Shown here: positions 1-9,500 of the stretch, one piece after another
Numbering within the stretch: position 1 is the first letter of the stretch
How the letters are laid out: each line of letters begins with the position of its first letter
Assembly: GCF_001598055.1 (NCBI RefSeq)
Contig: NZ_CP014844.1
Span: 3,995,642 to 4,059,641 of the forward strand
Origin: Cupriavidus nantongensis
Lineage (GTDB): Bacteria; Pseudomonadota; Gammaproteobacteria; Burkholderiales; Burkholderiaceae
Length of the DNA: 64,000 nt
Direction: 5' to 3'
The notes under the pieces: generated by a model
What the model was told of the DNA's origin: nothing
The model's input: only the letters and a program-made list of their open reading frames with translations
Database searches by the model: none
Made by a program: the position numbers and the translations under genes

Positions 1-393
1 GGCTGGTTCCGCACCGGCGATATCGGCGCGTATGACGAGGCCGGCTACCTGCATTTCCTGGGCCGGCGCAAGGAGATGCTGAAGGTGCGCGGCATGAGCG
101 TGTTCCCGTCCGAGCTGGAGGTGCTGCTGTCGCGCCACCCGGCGGTGCTGGGCTCGGCCGTGGTGGGCCGCCCGGATCCGGACAAGGGCCAGGTGCCGGT
201 GGCCTTTATCCGCCTGCGCCCCGAGCATGCCGACGGCACCAGCGCGGACGCATTGCATGCCTGGTGCCGCGAACAGATGGCGGTCTACAAGGTGCCCGAG
301 ATCCGCATCCTGCCCGAGTTTCCGCTGACCGCCACCGGCAAGGTGCGCAAGGTGGAACTGCAGGCGCTGCTGGACACCGAGGCCGGCGGCTGA
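1..393 (+). CDS. AMP-dependent acyl-CoA synthetase/ligase, C-terminal fragment (cut by window edge)
   Basis: Only the last 130 residues are in the window; the 5' part lies outside. The fragment opens with the adenylation-family motif GWFRTGDIG, followed by GRRKEMLKVRGMSVFPSELE, the hinge and start of the mobile C-terminal domain. It ends with PLTATGKVRKVEL, which carries the conserved catalytic lysine. Such enzymes activate a carboxylic acid as acyl-AMP and pass it to CoA; the substrate cannot be read from this part. The gene ends 61 bp before a peptide-type ABC transporter on the same strand, so co-transcription is plausible, with the transporter perhaps supplying the substrate (inference). 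Confidence 0.9.
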   Translation, partial: GWFRTGDIGAYDEAGYLHFLGRRKEMLKVRGMSVFPSELEVLLSRHPAVLGSAVVGRPDPDKGQVPVAFIRLRPEHADGTSADALHAWCREQMAVYKVPEIRILPEFPLTATGKVRKVELQALLDTEAGG

Positions 394-454
394 GCGCGTT
401 CACACCCACAGCGCCGCCACGAGACGGCGCGAGACGGCACAACAGGAGGAGACC

Positions 455-2050
455 ATGCAAGTGAAGAGATTGTCCGCCCGCCGCCGGCTGCTGGCCGGCC
501 TCGTTGCCGCGGCCATCGTGCCGGTCGCGCATGCCGCGCCCGCGCCCGCCACCGGCAGCCTGACCGTCGCCTTCGGCGCGGAGTCGACCACGCTCGACCC
601 GGTCAAGATCTCGGCCGGCGTCGACCACTACTTCGTCGGCCAGATCTTCGAGATGCTGGTGCGCCGCAACGCCGCGCTCAAGGACGAGAACTGGCTGGCG
701 GAAAGCTGGAAGCTCGACCCCGGCAAGGACGGCAAGCCGGTGCTCGACGTGCAGCTGCGCAAGGGCGTGCGCTTCCATAACGGCGACCCGCTGACGTCCG
801 AGGACCTGGAGTTCTCGTGGCAGCGCCAGCGCGATCCCAAGAGCAGCTTCTTCTCGCACTATGTGTCGTCGGTCGAGCGCTTCGAGATCGTCGATGCGCA
901 CCGCTTCAGGCTGCATTTCAAGCAGCCCGATGCGCAATTCATCGTCGGCAACATGCAGCTGTGGGCCATGCCCAAGAAATACATCCAGAAGGTCGGCGAG
1001 GAAGAGTTCGCCCGCAAGCCGGTCGGCACCGGGCCATGGAAGTTCGTCTCGCGCACGGTCAAGGACGAACTGAAGCTGGAAGCCTTCGACGGCTACTGGA
1101 ACAAGGACAAGCGCCCCGGCATCAAGGAGCTGACGATCAAGGTGATCCCCGAGGACCTGACCCGGGTGGCGGCGTTCAAGACCGGCAAGGTCGATTTCAT
1201 CGACAACGTGCCGCCGTCGATGGTCGAGGAATTCAAAAAGATGCCGGGCGTGAAGACCGTCACGCTGGTCAGCGGCAACAACCTGTTCCTGAACTTCAAC
1301 ACGCAGATGCCGAAGTCGCCGTTCAATGACGTGCGCGTGCGCCAGGCCGCCGCGCATGCCATCGATGTCGACGCCATCATCAAGCGCGTGCTGTTCGGCC
1401 AGGGCGAGCGCTATGCGCAGGTGGGCAAGGCCTCCAACGGCTACGACCCCGCGCTCAAGCCCTATGCCTTCGACCAGAAGCGCGCCCGCGAGCTGCTCAG
1501 GCAGGCTGGTTATCCCAATGGCTTCGACACCCCCTGCTACAACCTCACCACGCCGCGCGAGCCGGGCGTGAAGGAAGTGGGCGAAGCCATGTACGCCTAC
1601 CTGAGCGAGGTCGGCATCCGCTGCCAGGTGCGCAACCTGGAGTACGGCGCGTGGATCAGCCTGGGCAAGCGCGGCCGTTCCGGCCCGCCCGAGATGGACG
1701 GCGTGCTGAGCTGGATGTGGTCGCAAGGCCTGCCCGGCGATCCCGGCCTGGCGTGGTCGGGCCACCTGCACAGCTACCAGGCCGGCGGCGGCTGGGGCAC
1801 CTACTCGTACACCAGCGACCCCGAGGTCGACGCGCTGCTGGAAAAACAGCGCCAGACCATGGACCCCGCCGCGCGCACCGCGCTGCTGCAGCAGATCGCG
1901 CGGCTGAAGCAGGAGCGCGTGCTGGGCGGCCTGCCCACCTACCGCCCGCTGGTGACCTTTGCCTGGCGCGACAACAAGATCGACTACGTGCCCTGGCCCA
2001 TCCGCGACTACTGGCGCTCGTTCCAGGAAGTCAGCTGGAAATCGCGCTGA
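455..2050 (+). CDS. ABC transporter substrate-binding protein, family 5 (peptide/nickel/opine type)
   Basis: A 531-residue periplasmic binding protein. The N-terminus has a basic stretch (KRLSARRR), a hydrophobic core and an AHA-A signal peptidase site near residue 28. The mature part has family-5 (DppA/OppA) features: the TLDPVK segment, LRKGVRFHNGDPLTSEDLEFSW, VGTGPWKF, and the middle segment NDVRVRQAAAHAIDVD. Length fits the family (about 500-550). An AGGAGGA ribosome site lies just upstream of the ATG. It is the first of five adjacent genes encoding a complete importer. The ligand (peptide, opine or another) cannot be determined from sequence alone. Confidence 0.92.
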   Translation: MQVKRLSARRRLLAGLVAAAIVPVAHAAPAPATGSLTVAFGAESTTLDPVKISAGVDHYFVGQIFEMLVRRNAALKDENWLAESWKLDPGKDGKPVLDVQLRKGVRFHNGDPLTSEDLEFSWQRQRDPKSSFFSHYVSSVERFEIVDAHRFRLHFKQPDAQFIVGNMQLWAMPKKYIQKVGEEEFARKPVGTGPWKFVSRTVKDELKLEAFDGYWNKDKRPGIKELTIKVIPEDLTRVAAFKTGKVDFIDNVPPSMVEEFKKMPGVKTVTLVSGNNLFLNFNTQMPKSPFNDVRVRQAAAHAIDVDAIIKRVLFGQGERYAQVGKASNGYDPALKPYAFDQKRARELLRQAGYPNGFDTPCYNLTTPREPGVKEVGEAMYAYLSEVGIRCQVRNLEYGAWISLGKRGRSGPPEMDGVLSWMWSQGLPGDPGLAWSGHLHSYQAGGGWGTYSYTSDPEVDALLEKQRQTMDPAARTALLQQIARLKQERVLGGLPTYRPLVTFAWRDNKIDYVPWPIRDYWRSFQEVSWKSR

Positions 2051-2129
2051 GCCGCCGCCGCGCCCGCCTGCATCGAATTGTGCGCGCCGGCGCGGCATCC
2101 CCGCCGATGACTCCCCTTCGGAGCCCGCC

Positions 2130-3041
2130 ATGCCCATTGCCAGACGCCTGCTGCACGGCCTGATCAGCATCCTTGGCGCGAGCGTGATCATCTTCCTGAT
2201 CTCGCGCCTGTCCGGAGACCCGCTCGCCTTGCTGCTGCCGGCCGACGCGCCGCCCGAGGTGATCGAACAGACCCGCCAGCACCTCGGCCTGGACCAGCCA
2301 CTGGTGGCGCAATACCTGGTGTTCCTGCGCAACGCCGTCACCGGCGACTTCGGCAACTCCTACCGCTGGCAGGAGCCGGCGCTAGGCCTGATCCTGGAGC
2401 GGCTGCCGGCCACTGTGGAGCTGGCGCTGGCCGCGCTGGCGTTCTCGATCGCGATGGCGGTGCCGTTCGGCGTGCTGTCGGCGGTCTACCGCGGCTCGTG
2501 GTTCGACCGCTTCGCCAAGGTCTTCGCCATGGCGGGCCAGGCCATGCCCAACTTCTGGGTCGGCCTGCTGCTGATCCTGTTGTTCGCGGTGCAGCTGAAC
2601 TGGCTGCCGGCCTTCGGGCGCGAATCGTGGAACAGCCTGGTGCTGCCCGCGATTGCGCTGGGCTGGTATCCGGTGGCGGCGCAGACCCGCGTGGTGCGCT
2701 CGGCCATGCTCGATGTGCTCGACAGCGACTACATCCGCATGGGCCGCGCCATGGGCCTGCCCGAGCGCGTGCTGATCTGGAAGTATGCGCTGCGCAACGC
2801 AGCGATTCCGCTGGTGACGATCCTCGGCGTCTACTTCGCGGCGATGCTGGGCGGCGCCTTCGTGGTCGAGGTCATCTTCGCCTGGCCCGGCGTCGGCCGC
2901 ACCGTGGTCGAAGCCGTGTTCGCGCGCGATTTCCCCGTGGTGCAGGCGGGCGTGATGCTCACCTCGGTGCTGTTCGTGCTGTCCAACCTGCTGGTCGACC
3001 TCAGCTACGGCCTGATCGACCCGAGGATCCGCCATGCCTGA
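2130..3041 (+). CDS. ABC transporter permease, DppB-like
   Basis: A 303-residue inner-membrane permease of the DppB/OppB type with about six hydrophobic segments. The cytoplasmic loop YIRMGRAMGLPERVLIWKYA followed by LRNAAIPLVT is the EAA motif that docks the ATPase. The frame is open further upstream, but the ATG at 2130 begins MPIARRLLHGL, the normal family N-terminus, so it was chosen. Its end overlaps the next permease gene by 8 bp, indicating translational coupling. It should form the channel with the DppC-like protein. Confidence 0.92.
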   Translation: MPIARRLLHGLISILGASVIIFLISRLSGDPLALLLPADAPPEVIEQTRQHLGLDQPLVAQYLVFLRNAVTGDFGNSYRWQEPALGLILERLPATVELALAALAFSIAMAVPFGVLSAVYRGSWFDRFAKVFAMAGQAMPNFWVGLLLILLFAVQLNWLPAFGRESWNSLVLPAIALGWYPVAAQTRVVRSAMLDVLDSDYIRMGRAMGLPERVLIWKYALRNAAIPLVTILGVYFAAMLGGAFVVEVIFAWPGVGRTVVEAVFARDFPVVQAGVMLTSVLFVLSNLLVDLSYGLIDPRIRHA

Positions 3042-3924
3042 GATCGCCATCCCTCCTGCCGGCGCCACCGCGCCGGTGCGCCAGCGTCCGCGGCGCAGCC
3101 TGCGCGGCCTGCCGTGGTTTGCGCTGGCGGTGCTGCCGCTGCTGCTGGCCTGCGCCATCGGCGGCGAGGCGCTGCTGCCGCACGACCCCAACGGCCTCGA
3201 CCTGGGCCTGGCGTTCCAGCCGCCGGCGTGGCTGGCCGGCGGGAGCTGGGCCTATCCGCTCGGCACCGACAACATGGGCCGCGACCTGCTCACGCGCATC
3301 ATGGCCGGCACCCGCATCTCGCTGGTGGTGGCGCTGTACGCCATCCTGATCTCCGGCGGCATCGGCACCGCCGCGGGCATGCTGGCCGGCTACTTCGGCG
3401 GGCGCCTGGACGCGCTGATCATGCGGCTGGTCGACATCCAGATGTCGATCCCGGCGCTGGCGCTGGCGCTGGTGCTGGCGGCGGTGCTGGGGCCGGGTTT
3501 CGAGACCGTGGTGCTGGTGATCGTGGTCACCTACTGGACCTGGTACGCGCGCATCGTGCGCGGCGAGGTGATGTCGCTCAAGCAGCGCGACTACGTGGCG
3601 CTGGCGCGCGTGGCGGGCTGCGGCACGCTCACCATCTTCCGCCGCCACCTGCTGCCCAACCTGCTCAACACCCTGCTGGTGCTGGCCACGCTGCAGGTCG
3701 GGCAGGTGATCATCTTCGAGGCCTCGCTGAGCTTTCTCGGGCTGGGCATCCAGCAGCCCGACGTGTCGTGGGGACTGATGCTGGCCGATGCGCGCAACTA
3801 CATCACCAACGCGTGGTGGGCCATCACCATGCCGGGGCTGGCGATCATGGCCACGTGCCTGGCGTCCAACCTGCTGGGCGACTGGCTGCGCGACCACTTC
3901 GACCCGAAACGGAGGCAGCTATGA
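3034..3924 (+). CDS. ABC transporter permease, DppC-like
   Basis: A 296-residue partner permease of the DppC/OppC type. It has a proline-rich cytoplasmic N-terminus, a first membrane span at about residues 28-48, the conserved YPLGTDNMGRDLLTRIMAGTR entry segment and the coupling loop YVALARVAGCGTLTIFRRHL. It starts inside the end of the DppB-like gene and its stop overlaps the ATG of the first ATPase gene (ATGA), so the transporter genes are tightly coupled. Confidence 0.92.
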   Translation: MPEIAIPPAGATAPVRQRPRRSLRGLPWFALAVLPLLLACAIGGEALLPHDPNGLDLGLAFQPPAWLAGGSWAYPLGTDNMGRDLLTRIMAGTRISLVVALYAILISGGIGTAAGMLAGYFGGRLDALIMRLVDIQMSIPALALALVLAAVLGPGFETVVLVIVVTYWTWYARIVRGEVMSLKQRDYVALARVAGCGTLTIFRRHLLPNLLNTLLVLATLQVGQVIIFEASLSFLGLGIQQPDVSWGLMLADARNYITNAWWAITMPGLAIMATCLASNLLGDWLRDHFDPKRRQL

Positions 3925-4967
3925 CCGGCCCGGACCCGCACGTGACCCAACGCCCGTTGCCAACGGTCGCACAGGATACGTCTTCGCATGGCGCGCCGAT
4001 GCTGTCGGTGCAGGGCCTGACCACGCACCTCGAACTGCGCCGCGGCATGGTGCGCGCGGTCGACGGCGTCGACCTGCATGTGAACCAGGGCGAGACCCTG
4101 GGCGTGGTGGGCGAGTCCGGCTCGGGCAAGTCCATGACCATCCTGTCGATCCTGCGCCTGCTGCCGCGCCAGGGCGGCGTGCGCCTGGGCGGCAAGGTGC
4201 TGCTCGATGGCGTGGACCTGCTGCAGCTGCCGGAAAAGACCCTGAGCTCCCAGTACCGCGGCCGCAAGATCGCGATGATCTCGCAGGACCCGCTGACCTC
4301 GCTGAACCCGGTGTTCACGGTCGGCGACCAGGTCGGCGCGCCGCTGCGCTACCACGGCCGCGCCGAAGGTCGCGAAGCGCGTCGGCGCCAGGTGGTGCAG
4401 GTGCTTGAAAGCGTGCGCATCCCCTCGCCCGAGACCCGGCTGGACGACTATCCACACCAGTTCAGCGGCGGCATGCGCCAGCGCGTGGTGACCGGCATGG
4501 CCATCGCCAGCGCGCCGCGGCTGCTGGTCGCCGACGAGCCCACCTCGGCGCTCGACGTGACCATCCAGGTGCAGATCATGGCGCTGTTCCGCCGCATCCA
4601 GGCGCAGACCGGCGTCGGCATCATCCTGATCACGCATGACCTGGGCGTGGCGGCCAGCATCTGCCACCGGGTCGCGGTGATGTACGCCGGGCGCATCGTC
4701 GAGAGCGGCGACGTGCGCACGCTGTATAAGCGCCCCGCCCATCCCTATACCCAGGCGCTGCTGCAGGCGATTCCCCGCTTCGGCGACCGGCGCGAGCGGC
4801 TGTACGCGATCCCGGGCAGCCCGCCCAGCCTGGTCGACCCGCCGCACGGCTGCCGCTTCGCGGCGCGCTGTCCGCACCGCAAGCCGCTGTGCGACGACGC
4901 CTATCCGCCCGAGATCGAACTGGAGTCCGGCCACAAGGTCAGCTGCTGGCTGGCCTCGGCCGGCTGA
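3921..4967 (+). CDS. ABC transporter ATP-binding protein, DppD-like
   Basis: A 348-residue ATPase subunit. It shows Walker A GESGSGKS, the ABC signature FSGGMRQR, and Walker B LLVADEP followed by TSALDVT. The C-terminal tail GCRFAARCPHRKPLC is the cysteine-rich oligopeptide-transporter extension that often binds an Fe-S cluster in DppD-type subunits. The ATG at 3921 overlaps the upstream stop by 4 bp. It would pair with the DppF-like ATPase as a heterodimer powering import. Confidence 0.93.
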   Translation: MTGPDPHVTQRPLPTVAQDTSSHGAPMLSVQGLTTHLELRRGMVRAVDGVDLHVNQGETLGVVGESGSGKSMTILSILRLLPRQGGVRLGGKVLLDGVDLLQLPEKTLSSQYRGRKIAMISQDPLTSLNPVFTVGDQVGAPLRYHGRAEGREARRRQVVQVLESVRIPSPETRLDDYPHQFSGGMRQRVVTGMAIASAPRLLVADEPTSALDVTIQVQIMALFRRIQAQTGVGIILITHDLGVAASICHRVAVMYAGRIVESGDVRTLYKRPAHPYTQALLQAIPRFGDRRERLYAIPGSPPSLVDPPHGCRFAARCPHRKPLCDDAYPPEIELESGHKVSCWLASAG

Positions 4968-4990
4968 GCCCGCGCATGCCAGGAGGCGCC

Positions 4991-5956
4991 ATGCTGCTTG
5001 AAGTGCAAGACCTGAAGAAGCATTTCCCCGCGCGCGGCGGTGGCACCGTGCGTGCCGTCGACGGCGTCAGCTTTGCCGTCGATGCCGGCCAGACCTTTGC
5101 GCTGGTGGGCGAGTCCGGCTGCGGCAAGACCACCATCGCGCGCCAGTTGCTGCTGCTCGAGCGCCCCAGCGCCGGCGCCATCCGCTTCGATGGCCAGGAC
5201 GTGCTGGCGCTGGACCGCAAGGGCGTGCTGGCGTACCGGCGCCAGGTGCAGGCGGTGTTCCAGGACCCGTCGTCGTCGCTCAATCCGCGCCTCAAGGTCA
5301 GCATGCTGCTGGCCGAGCCGCTGCTGGCGCACGGCCAGGGTGGCAACCGCGCCGCGCTGCGGGCCCGGCTGCTGGAGCTGCTGGAGATCGTCGGCCTGCC
5401 GCCCGGCGCGCTCGACCTGTACCCGCACGAGTTCAGCGGCGGCCAGCGCCAGCGCATCGCGGTGGCGCGCGCGCTGGCGCTGCGGCCGCGGCTGCTGGTG
5501 CTGGACGAGCCGACCTCGGCGCTGGATGTGTCGATCCGCGCGCAGATCGTCAACCTGCTGGCGCAGATCCAGCGCAGCTTCGGGCTGGCCTATGTGGTGA
5601 TCGCCCATGACCTGGCGCTGGTGGAGCACTTCAGCTCGGCGGTGGGCGTGATGTACCTGGGCAATATGGCGGAAAGCGGGCCCAGCGCCGCGGTCTTCGG
5701 CGCGCCGCGTCATCCCTATACGCAGGCGCTGCTGGGCTCGGCGCCGCGGCCCGACCCGGACCACCAGCCCGCCGAAGGCCTGATCCTGGGCGATATCGGC
5801 TCGGCGCTGCACCCGCCGCCGGGGTGCAAGTTCCATCCGCGCTGCCCGCGCGCGCTGCCGGCGTGCGCGACGCAGGTGCCGCCGATGCGGCGGCTGGACC
5901 CGGCCGCCGGCGCGGCCATGCCGGCGCACCAGGCCGCGTGCCACCTGCTGCAGTAA
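4991..5956 (+). CDS. ABC transporter ATP-binding protein, DppF-like
   Basis: A 321-residue second ATPase with Walker A GESGCGKT, signature FSGGQRQR, Walker B LLVLDEP and a C-terminal cysteine-rich tail (GCKFHPRCPRALPAC). An in-frame ATG exists at 4976, but AGGAGG at 4981-4986 is ideally placed for the ATG at 4991, giving the usual N-terminus MLLEVQDLKKHFP. It is the last gene of the transporter unit and converges with the BamE-like gene, with only 27 bp between the stops and no obvious terminator. Confidence 0.93.
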   Translation: MLLEVQDLKKHFPARGGGTVRAVDGVSFAVDAGQTFALVGESGCGKTTIARQLLLLERPSAGAIRFDGQDVLALDRKGVLAYRRQVQAVFQDPSSSLNPRLKVSMLLAEPLLAHGQGGNRAALRARLLELLEIVGLPPGALDLYPHEFSGGQRQRIAVARALALRPRLLVLDEPTSALDVSIRAQIVNLLAQIQRSFGLAYVVIAHDLALVEHFSSAVGVMYLGNMAESGPSAAVFGAPRHPYTQALLGSAPRPDPDHQPAEGLILGDIGSALHPPPGCKFHPRCPRALPACATQVPPMRRLDPAAGAAMPAHQAACHLLQ

Positions 5957-5983
5957 GCGCCGGCGCAGGCCGCCTGAGCCGTC

Positions 5984-6532
5984 TCAGCCGCCCTGCATCC
6001 GCGACGGATCGTCGCTGCGCGAGGTGGTGGTGACGCTGCCGTCGCTGTTGAAATGCACGTTGAAGAAGGCCTTGTCGGTCGAGGTTTCCATCCAGCGGTA
6101 GCCCCACACCTCTTCCTTTTTGAGCGCGAACGCCTCCACCTTGGTGGGTTTGCCCAGCAGGCGGCGGATATCGTCCTTGCTCATGCCGGCGCGCACGCGC
6201 GCGAAATTCTCCGGCGTCAGCACCTGCTCGATGCGCGCGACCTTGCCGTCAGCGCCGATGGTGACCATCCACGTGGTGGTGCCTTCGGGGCCGCGCGGGT
6301 ATTCCAGCCGGCGCCCGCCGTCCGCCTCTTCCCAGACGATCTCGGGCTTGCCGGCCTGGCGGCGCAGCTCTTCCTCGGTCGACTGGCCCGGCACGATGCC
6401 CTTGAACAGCTCGCTGTCGGGCTTGATCGCGTTCCAGGTGTTGCGCGCGGTCTCGCCTGCCTTCTTCATGGCTTGGTCGACCTTCTGCTGGTCGCAGCCG
6501 AACAGCGCAAGCATCGAGGCAATCAGTCCCAT
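5984..6532 (-). CDS. BamE/SmpA-like outer-membrane lipoprotein
   Basis: A small protein, about 182 residues from the ATG at 6532. It begins with a short hydrophobic stretch ending in the lipobox-like LFGC, consistent with a lipoprotein. Two similar segments follow, each with the pattern G-x-(T/S)-x-(E/D)-(E/D)-(L/I) plus a GKP turn (VPGQSTEEELRRQAGKP and RAGMSKDDIRRLLGKP), as in BamE/OmlA folds. It lies 58 bp after tamB on the same strand, consistent with a role in the outer membrane. The start is uncertain: the ATG has no basic n-region and a weak ribosome site, whereas the in-frame residues just before it (SPRRLAA) would supply one but have no ATG, GTG or TTG. Confidence 0.75.
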   Translation of the reverse strand: MGLIASMLALFGCDQQKVDQAMKKAGETARNTWNAIKPDSELFKGIVPGQSTEEELRRQAGKPEIVWEEADGGRRLEYPRGPEGTTTWMVTIGADGKVARIEQVLTPENFARVRAGMSKDDIRRLLGKPTKVEAFALKKEEVWGYRWMETSTDKAFFNVHFNSDGSVTTTSRSDDPSRMQGG

Positions 6533-6590
6533 GGCGGCAAGGCGTCGCGGCGACGCGGCAAAGGTCGAAGGGAAAAGGGTCGAAGGAAAT

Positions 6591-9500
6591 TCACCGGCGC
6601 ACCGGCTCGGCGATGACGGCCGAGGCTGCCTGTGCGGCGCTTTCGGGGTCGAGTGGCTGGCTTTCATCCTGCTGGCTCCTCCTGGTGCCGCGATTCGGGG
6701 CCCCGCTGAACAGGTTGGCCCAGGTATCGAAGCGGCGGTTGAACAAGACCGACAAACCGTTGATGGAACCGCCCTTGGCAATCAGCGACCAGCGCCGCGA
6801 GAACTGCCAGGTCAGCTTCACCACGTTCGAGGCCGAGGTCAGGCTCTGCTCGTAGCCCACCGACATGCGTTCGGTGATGGCCTTGCCCATGCTGACCACC
6901 TGCTGGTCGTTCAGGCCCGCGGTGCTGGGGCCGATCGAGAATTCGTCGATGCCGAAATGCGAGACGATGCCTTTGCCGGCCCTGCCGCCGATCAGCCCCA
7001 GCGCGGCGCCGCCCAGCGCCGAGCCGCTCAGCTGGCGCTGCTGGCCGGCGCCGGCGCTTTCCGCGCCGTAGCCGAACATCAGCCACGACAGCTTGTCCTC
7101 GTCGGGCACGTTGGGCTCCGACACCAGCCGCACGCGCGGCAGCCGCACCGTGCCGGTGACTTCCACGCCGGCCTCGACCTCCTGGTTGCGGCGCATGGCG
7201 CGGATGTTCATGTTGGGGTTGTCGATCGGGCCGTTGAAATTGATGATGCCGCGTTCGATGTCAAGCTTGCGGCCGAAGGCCTCGTAGGTGCCGTCGGTAA
7301 CGCGCACCGTGCCGGTGGCCTTCATCGGCGCCAGCGGTTCGCTCTTCACGCCCATCTGTCCGGCCAGCAGCAGGTCGGCACCGGCGCCGCGGAAGCGGAA
7401 GTTGTTGCCGAGGTCGACGGTCAGGTCGATCACCGGGCTGAAGCGGCTGGCGGGCTTGCTTTCCGGCACTGGCGTGGCGGCGGTCTTGACCGCGCGCTGG
7501 TCCTTGCGCCGGATCACCACGACATCGTCGCCCAGCACCGGCGCGCCGGCCTTGGGCAGGTCGAACAGGGCGCGGTCGACGCGGAACTTGCCGCGGATCA
7601 CCACTTGCTTGTTCTCGTTGGCGATGCTGGCATCGCCCGACACCACCAGGGTGCGTTCCGGGCTGGCGAACAGCTGCAGCTTGTCGGCGACGATGCGGCC
7701 GGTCAGGTTCGGATCGGCCTCGCCCAGCTTGATATTGCCGGTAGCGGTGAGCTTGCCTTCGCCGCCATGGAATTCCACCTGCCTGAGCTCGACCGTGTTC
7801 TGGTCCAGCACCACGCGCACGGTGCCGTCGGTCAGGCGCAGCCCCTGGTCGTACAGCGTGACCGCGAGGTTGTCGCCGTTGATGGTGCCGGTCAGCAGCG
7901 GCGCCGCCACCGTGCCCGCCAGCCGCATCGCCGCGGCCAGGCGGCCGTCGAAGGCGTACTGCGGGCCGGTCAGCGCTTCCAGCGACTTCAGCCGCGGCAC
8001 GTCGACGTTGACGGTGCCGCCCAGCGTCGAGGCCGGGCCCACGGTCTGCAGCCCCTGCTCCTGCACCAGCCCGGCCGAGGCATCGACCACCACCTTGCCG
8101 ATGCGGCCCGACACCATGCCGCCGCGCAACGCGATACGGTTGCCGCCGGCGTCGGCGCGCAGGCTGGTCTCGCCCAGGCCGAGCGTGGTGAAGCCCCGGC
8201 CCGCGTTGACCGACAGGTCGCCGCTGCGCCGGCGCAGTTCCGCAAAGCCGGTGGCGGTCTCGGCCAGCGCCAGGTTCCAGCGGCCGTCGATGACCAGGTC
8301 GGAGCGCACCGGCGGGCGCTCGCCGGTGATGGTTTCCATCAGTTCCAGCACGTGCCCCACCTGCAGGCCGTCGAGGCTGCCGGCGCTGCGGATGCGGCCG
8401 TGGTCCCAATCGAAGCTGTCGATCGCCAGCGTGGCGCGGTCCAGCAGCAGCCGCGTCGCGCCCAGGCGCACGCGCTGGTCGGCCACCAGCAGCTGCGCCG
8501 GCGCGGCCAGGCGCAGGTTGACGGTGCTGCGCTCTTCCAGCGTGCGGATGGTGCCGTTCCAGCCCTGCTGGCCGCGCCACGCGCCCTGCCCCGCCAGCGC
8601 CAGCTGCAGCGGGCGCTGGTTCAGGCTGCCGGCCGCCTTGACGTCGAAGGCGTGGCTGGCCTGGGTGCCGTTGAGGGTGGCGTCGAGCGTGGCGAGGCTG
8701 GCCTGCGGGCCGCGGTAGCCGCGCGCCGCCAGCTGCACCGACAGCGGGCCGTCGAGCCCGCCGCGGATTTCGGCGCGGCCGCTGGCGCTGGCCAGCTTGT
8801 GCGGCCCCATTTCAAGCGTTTGCGCGTTGTAGTCGGCCACCACCTCGGGCTTCTTCAGGGTGCCGGTGATGGTGGCGTCGAGCTTGAGCTGGCCGGCCAC
8901 GCCGAACTTCAGCCGCTCCAGCTGCGGCGCGTCGACCGCCAGCTTCAATGCATCGCCGCGCGCGCCGAAGCTGCCGCGCAGGCTGGCCTGGTTGCCGGCC
9001 ATGCTGAGCGCGGCCTCGCTCGGCAGCAGCCGCTCGCCCGCCAGCCGCAGCTTGCCGCCGCCGGTCATCGGCAGGCCCGCGTATTCGCTTTCATGCACGG
9101 CGAAGTCCAGCGCCACGCCCAGTTGCGGCGCAAGTTCGCCGGTCGCGCTGAAATCCGCATTGATCCGGCCCGCGGCCACCTTGGCCAGCCGCGACGGATC
9201 GAACGCCGACAGCTTGCCCTTGAAGCTGTACGGCTGCTTGTCCTTCAGCCCCAGCTTGCCCTCGGCGGTCAGCAGGCCGGTGCCGACCACGGCGCGCAGC
9301 GCGGCCAGGGTCACGGTCTCGGCGTCCATGCTGGCGTCGGCAAACAGCTTGAGCTGGCCGCCGGACAGGTCCAGTGCCACGCTCTGCCGGCCCGGCTCGA
9401 GGCGGACCACCACCGGGCCCGACAGGCTGGCGCTGGTCAGCGAGCCATGCAGCGCCGCCGGGTCCAGCCTGCGCACGTCCAGGTCGAAGCCGCCGCGGCC

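Noticed and set aside
206..2356. Long minus-strand open frame of over 700 codons opposite the binding-protein gene
   Set aside because: It is an antisense shadow in GC-rich DNA. Its product is rich in His/Arg/Ala/Gly with no family-like segments, while the plus strand encodes a clear transporter protein.
4976..4990. Upstream ATG as start of the second transporter ATPase
   Set aside because: It would overlap the AGGAGG ribosome site serving the ATG at 4991, and adds residues not seen in the family.
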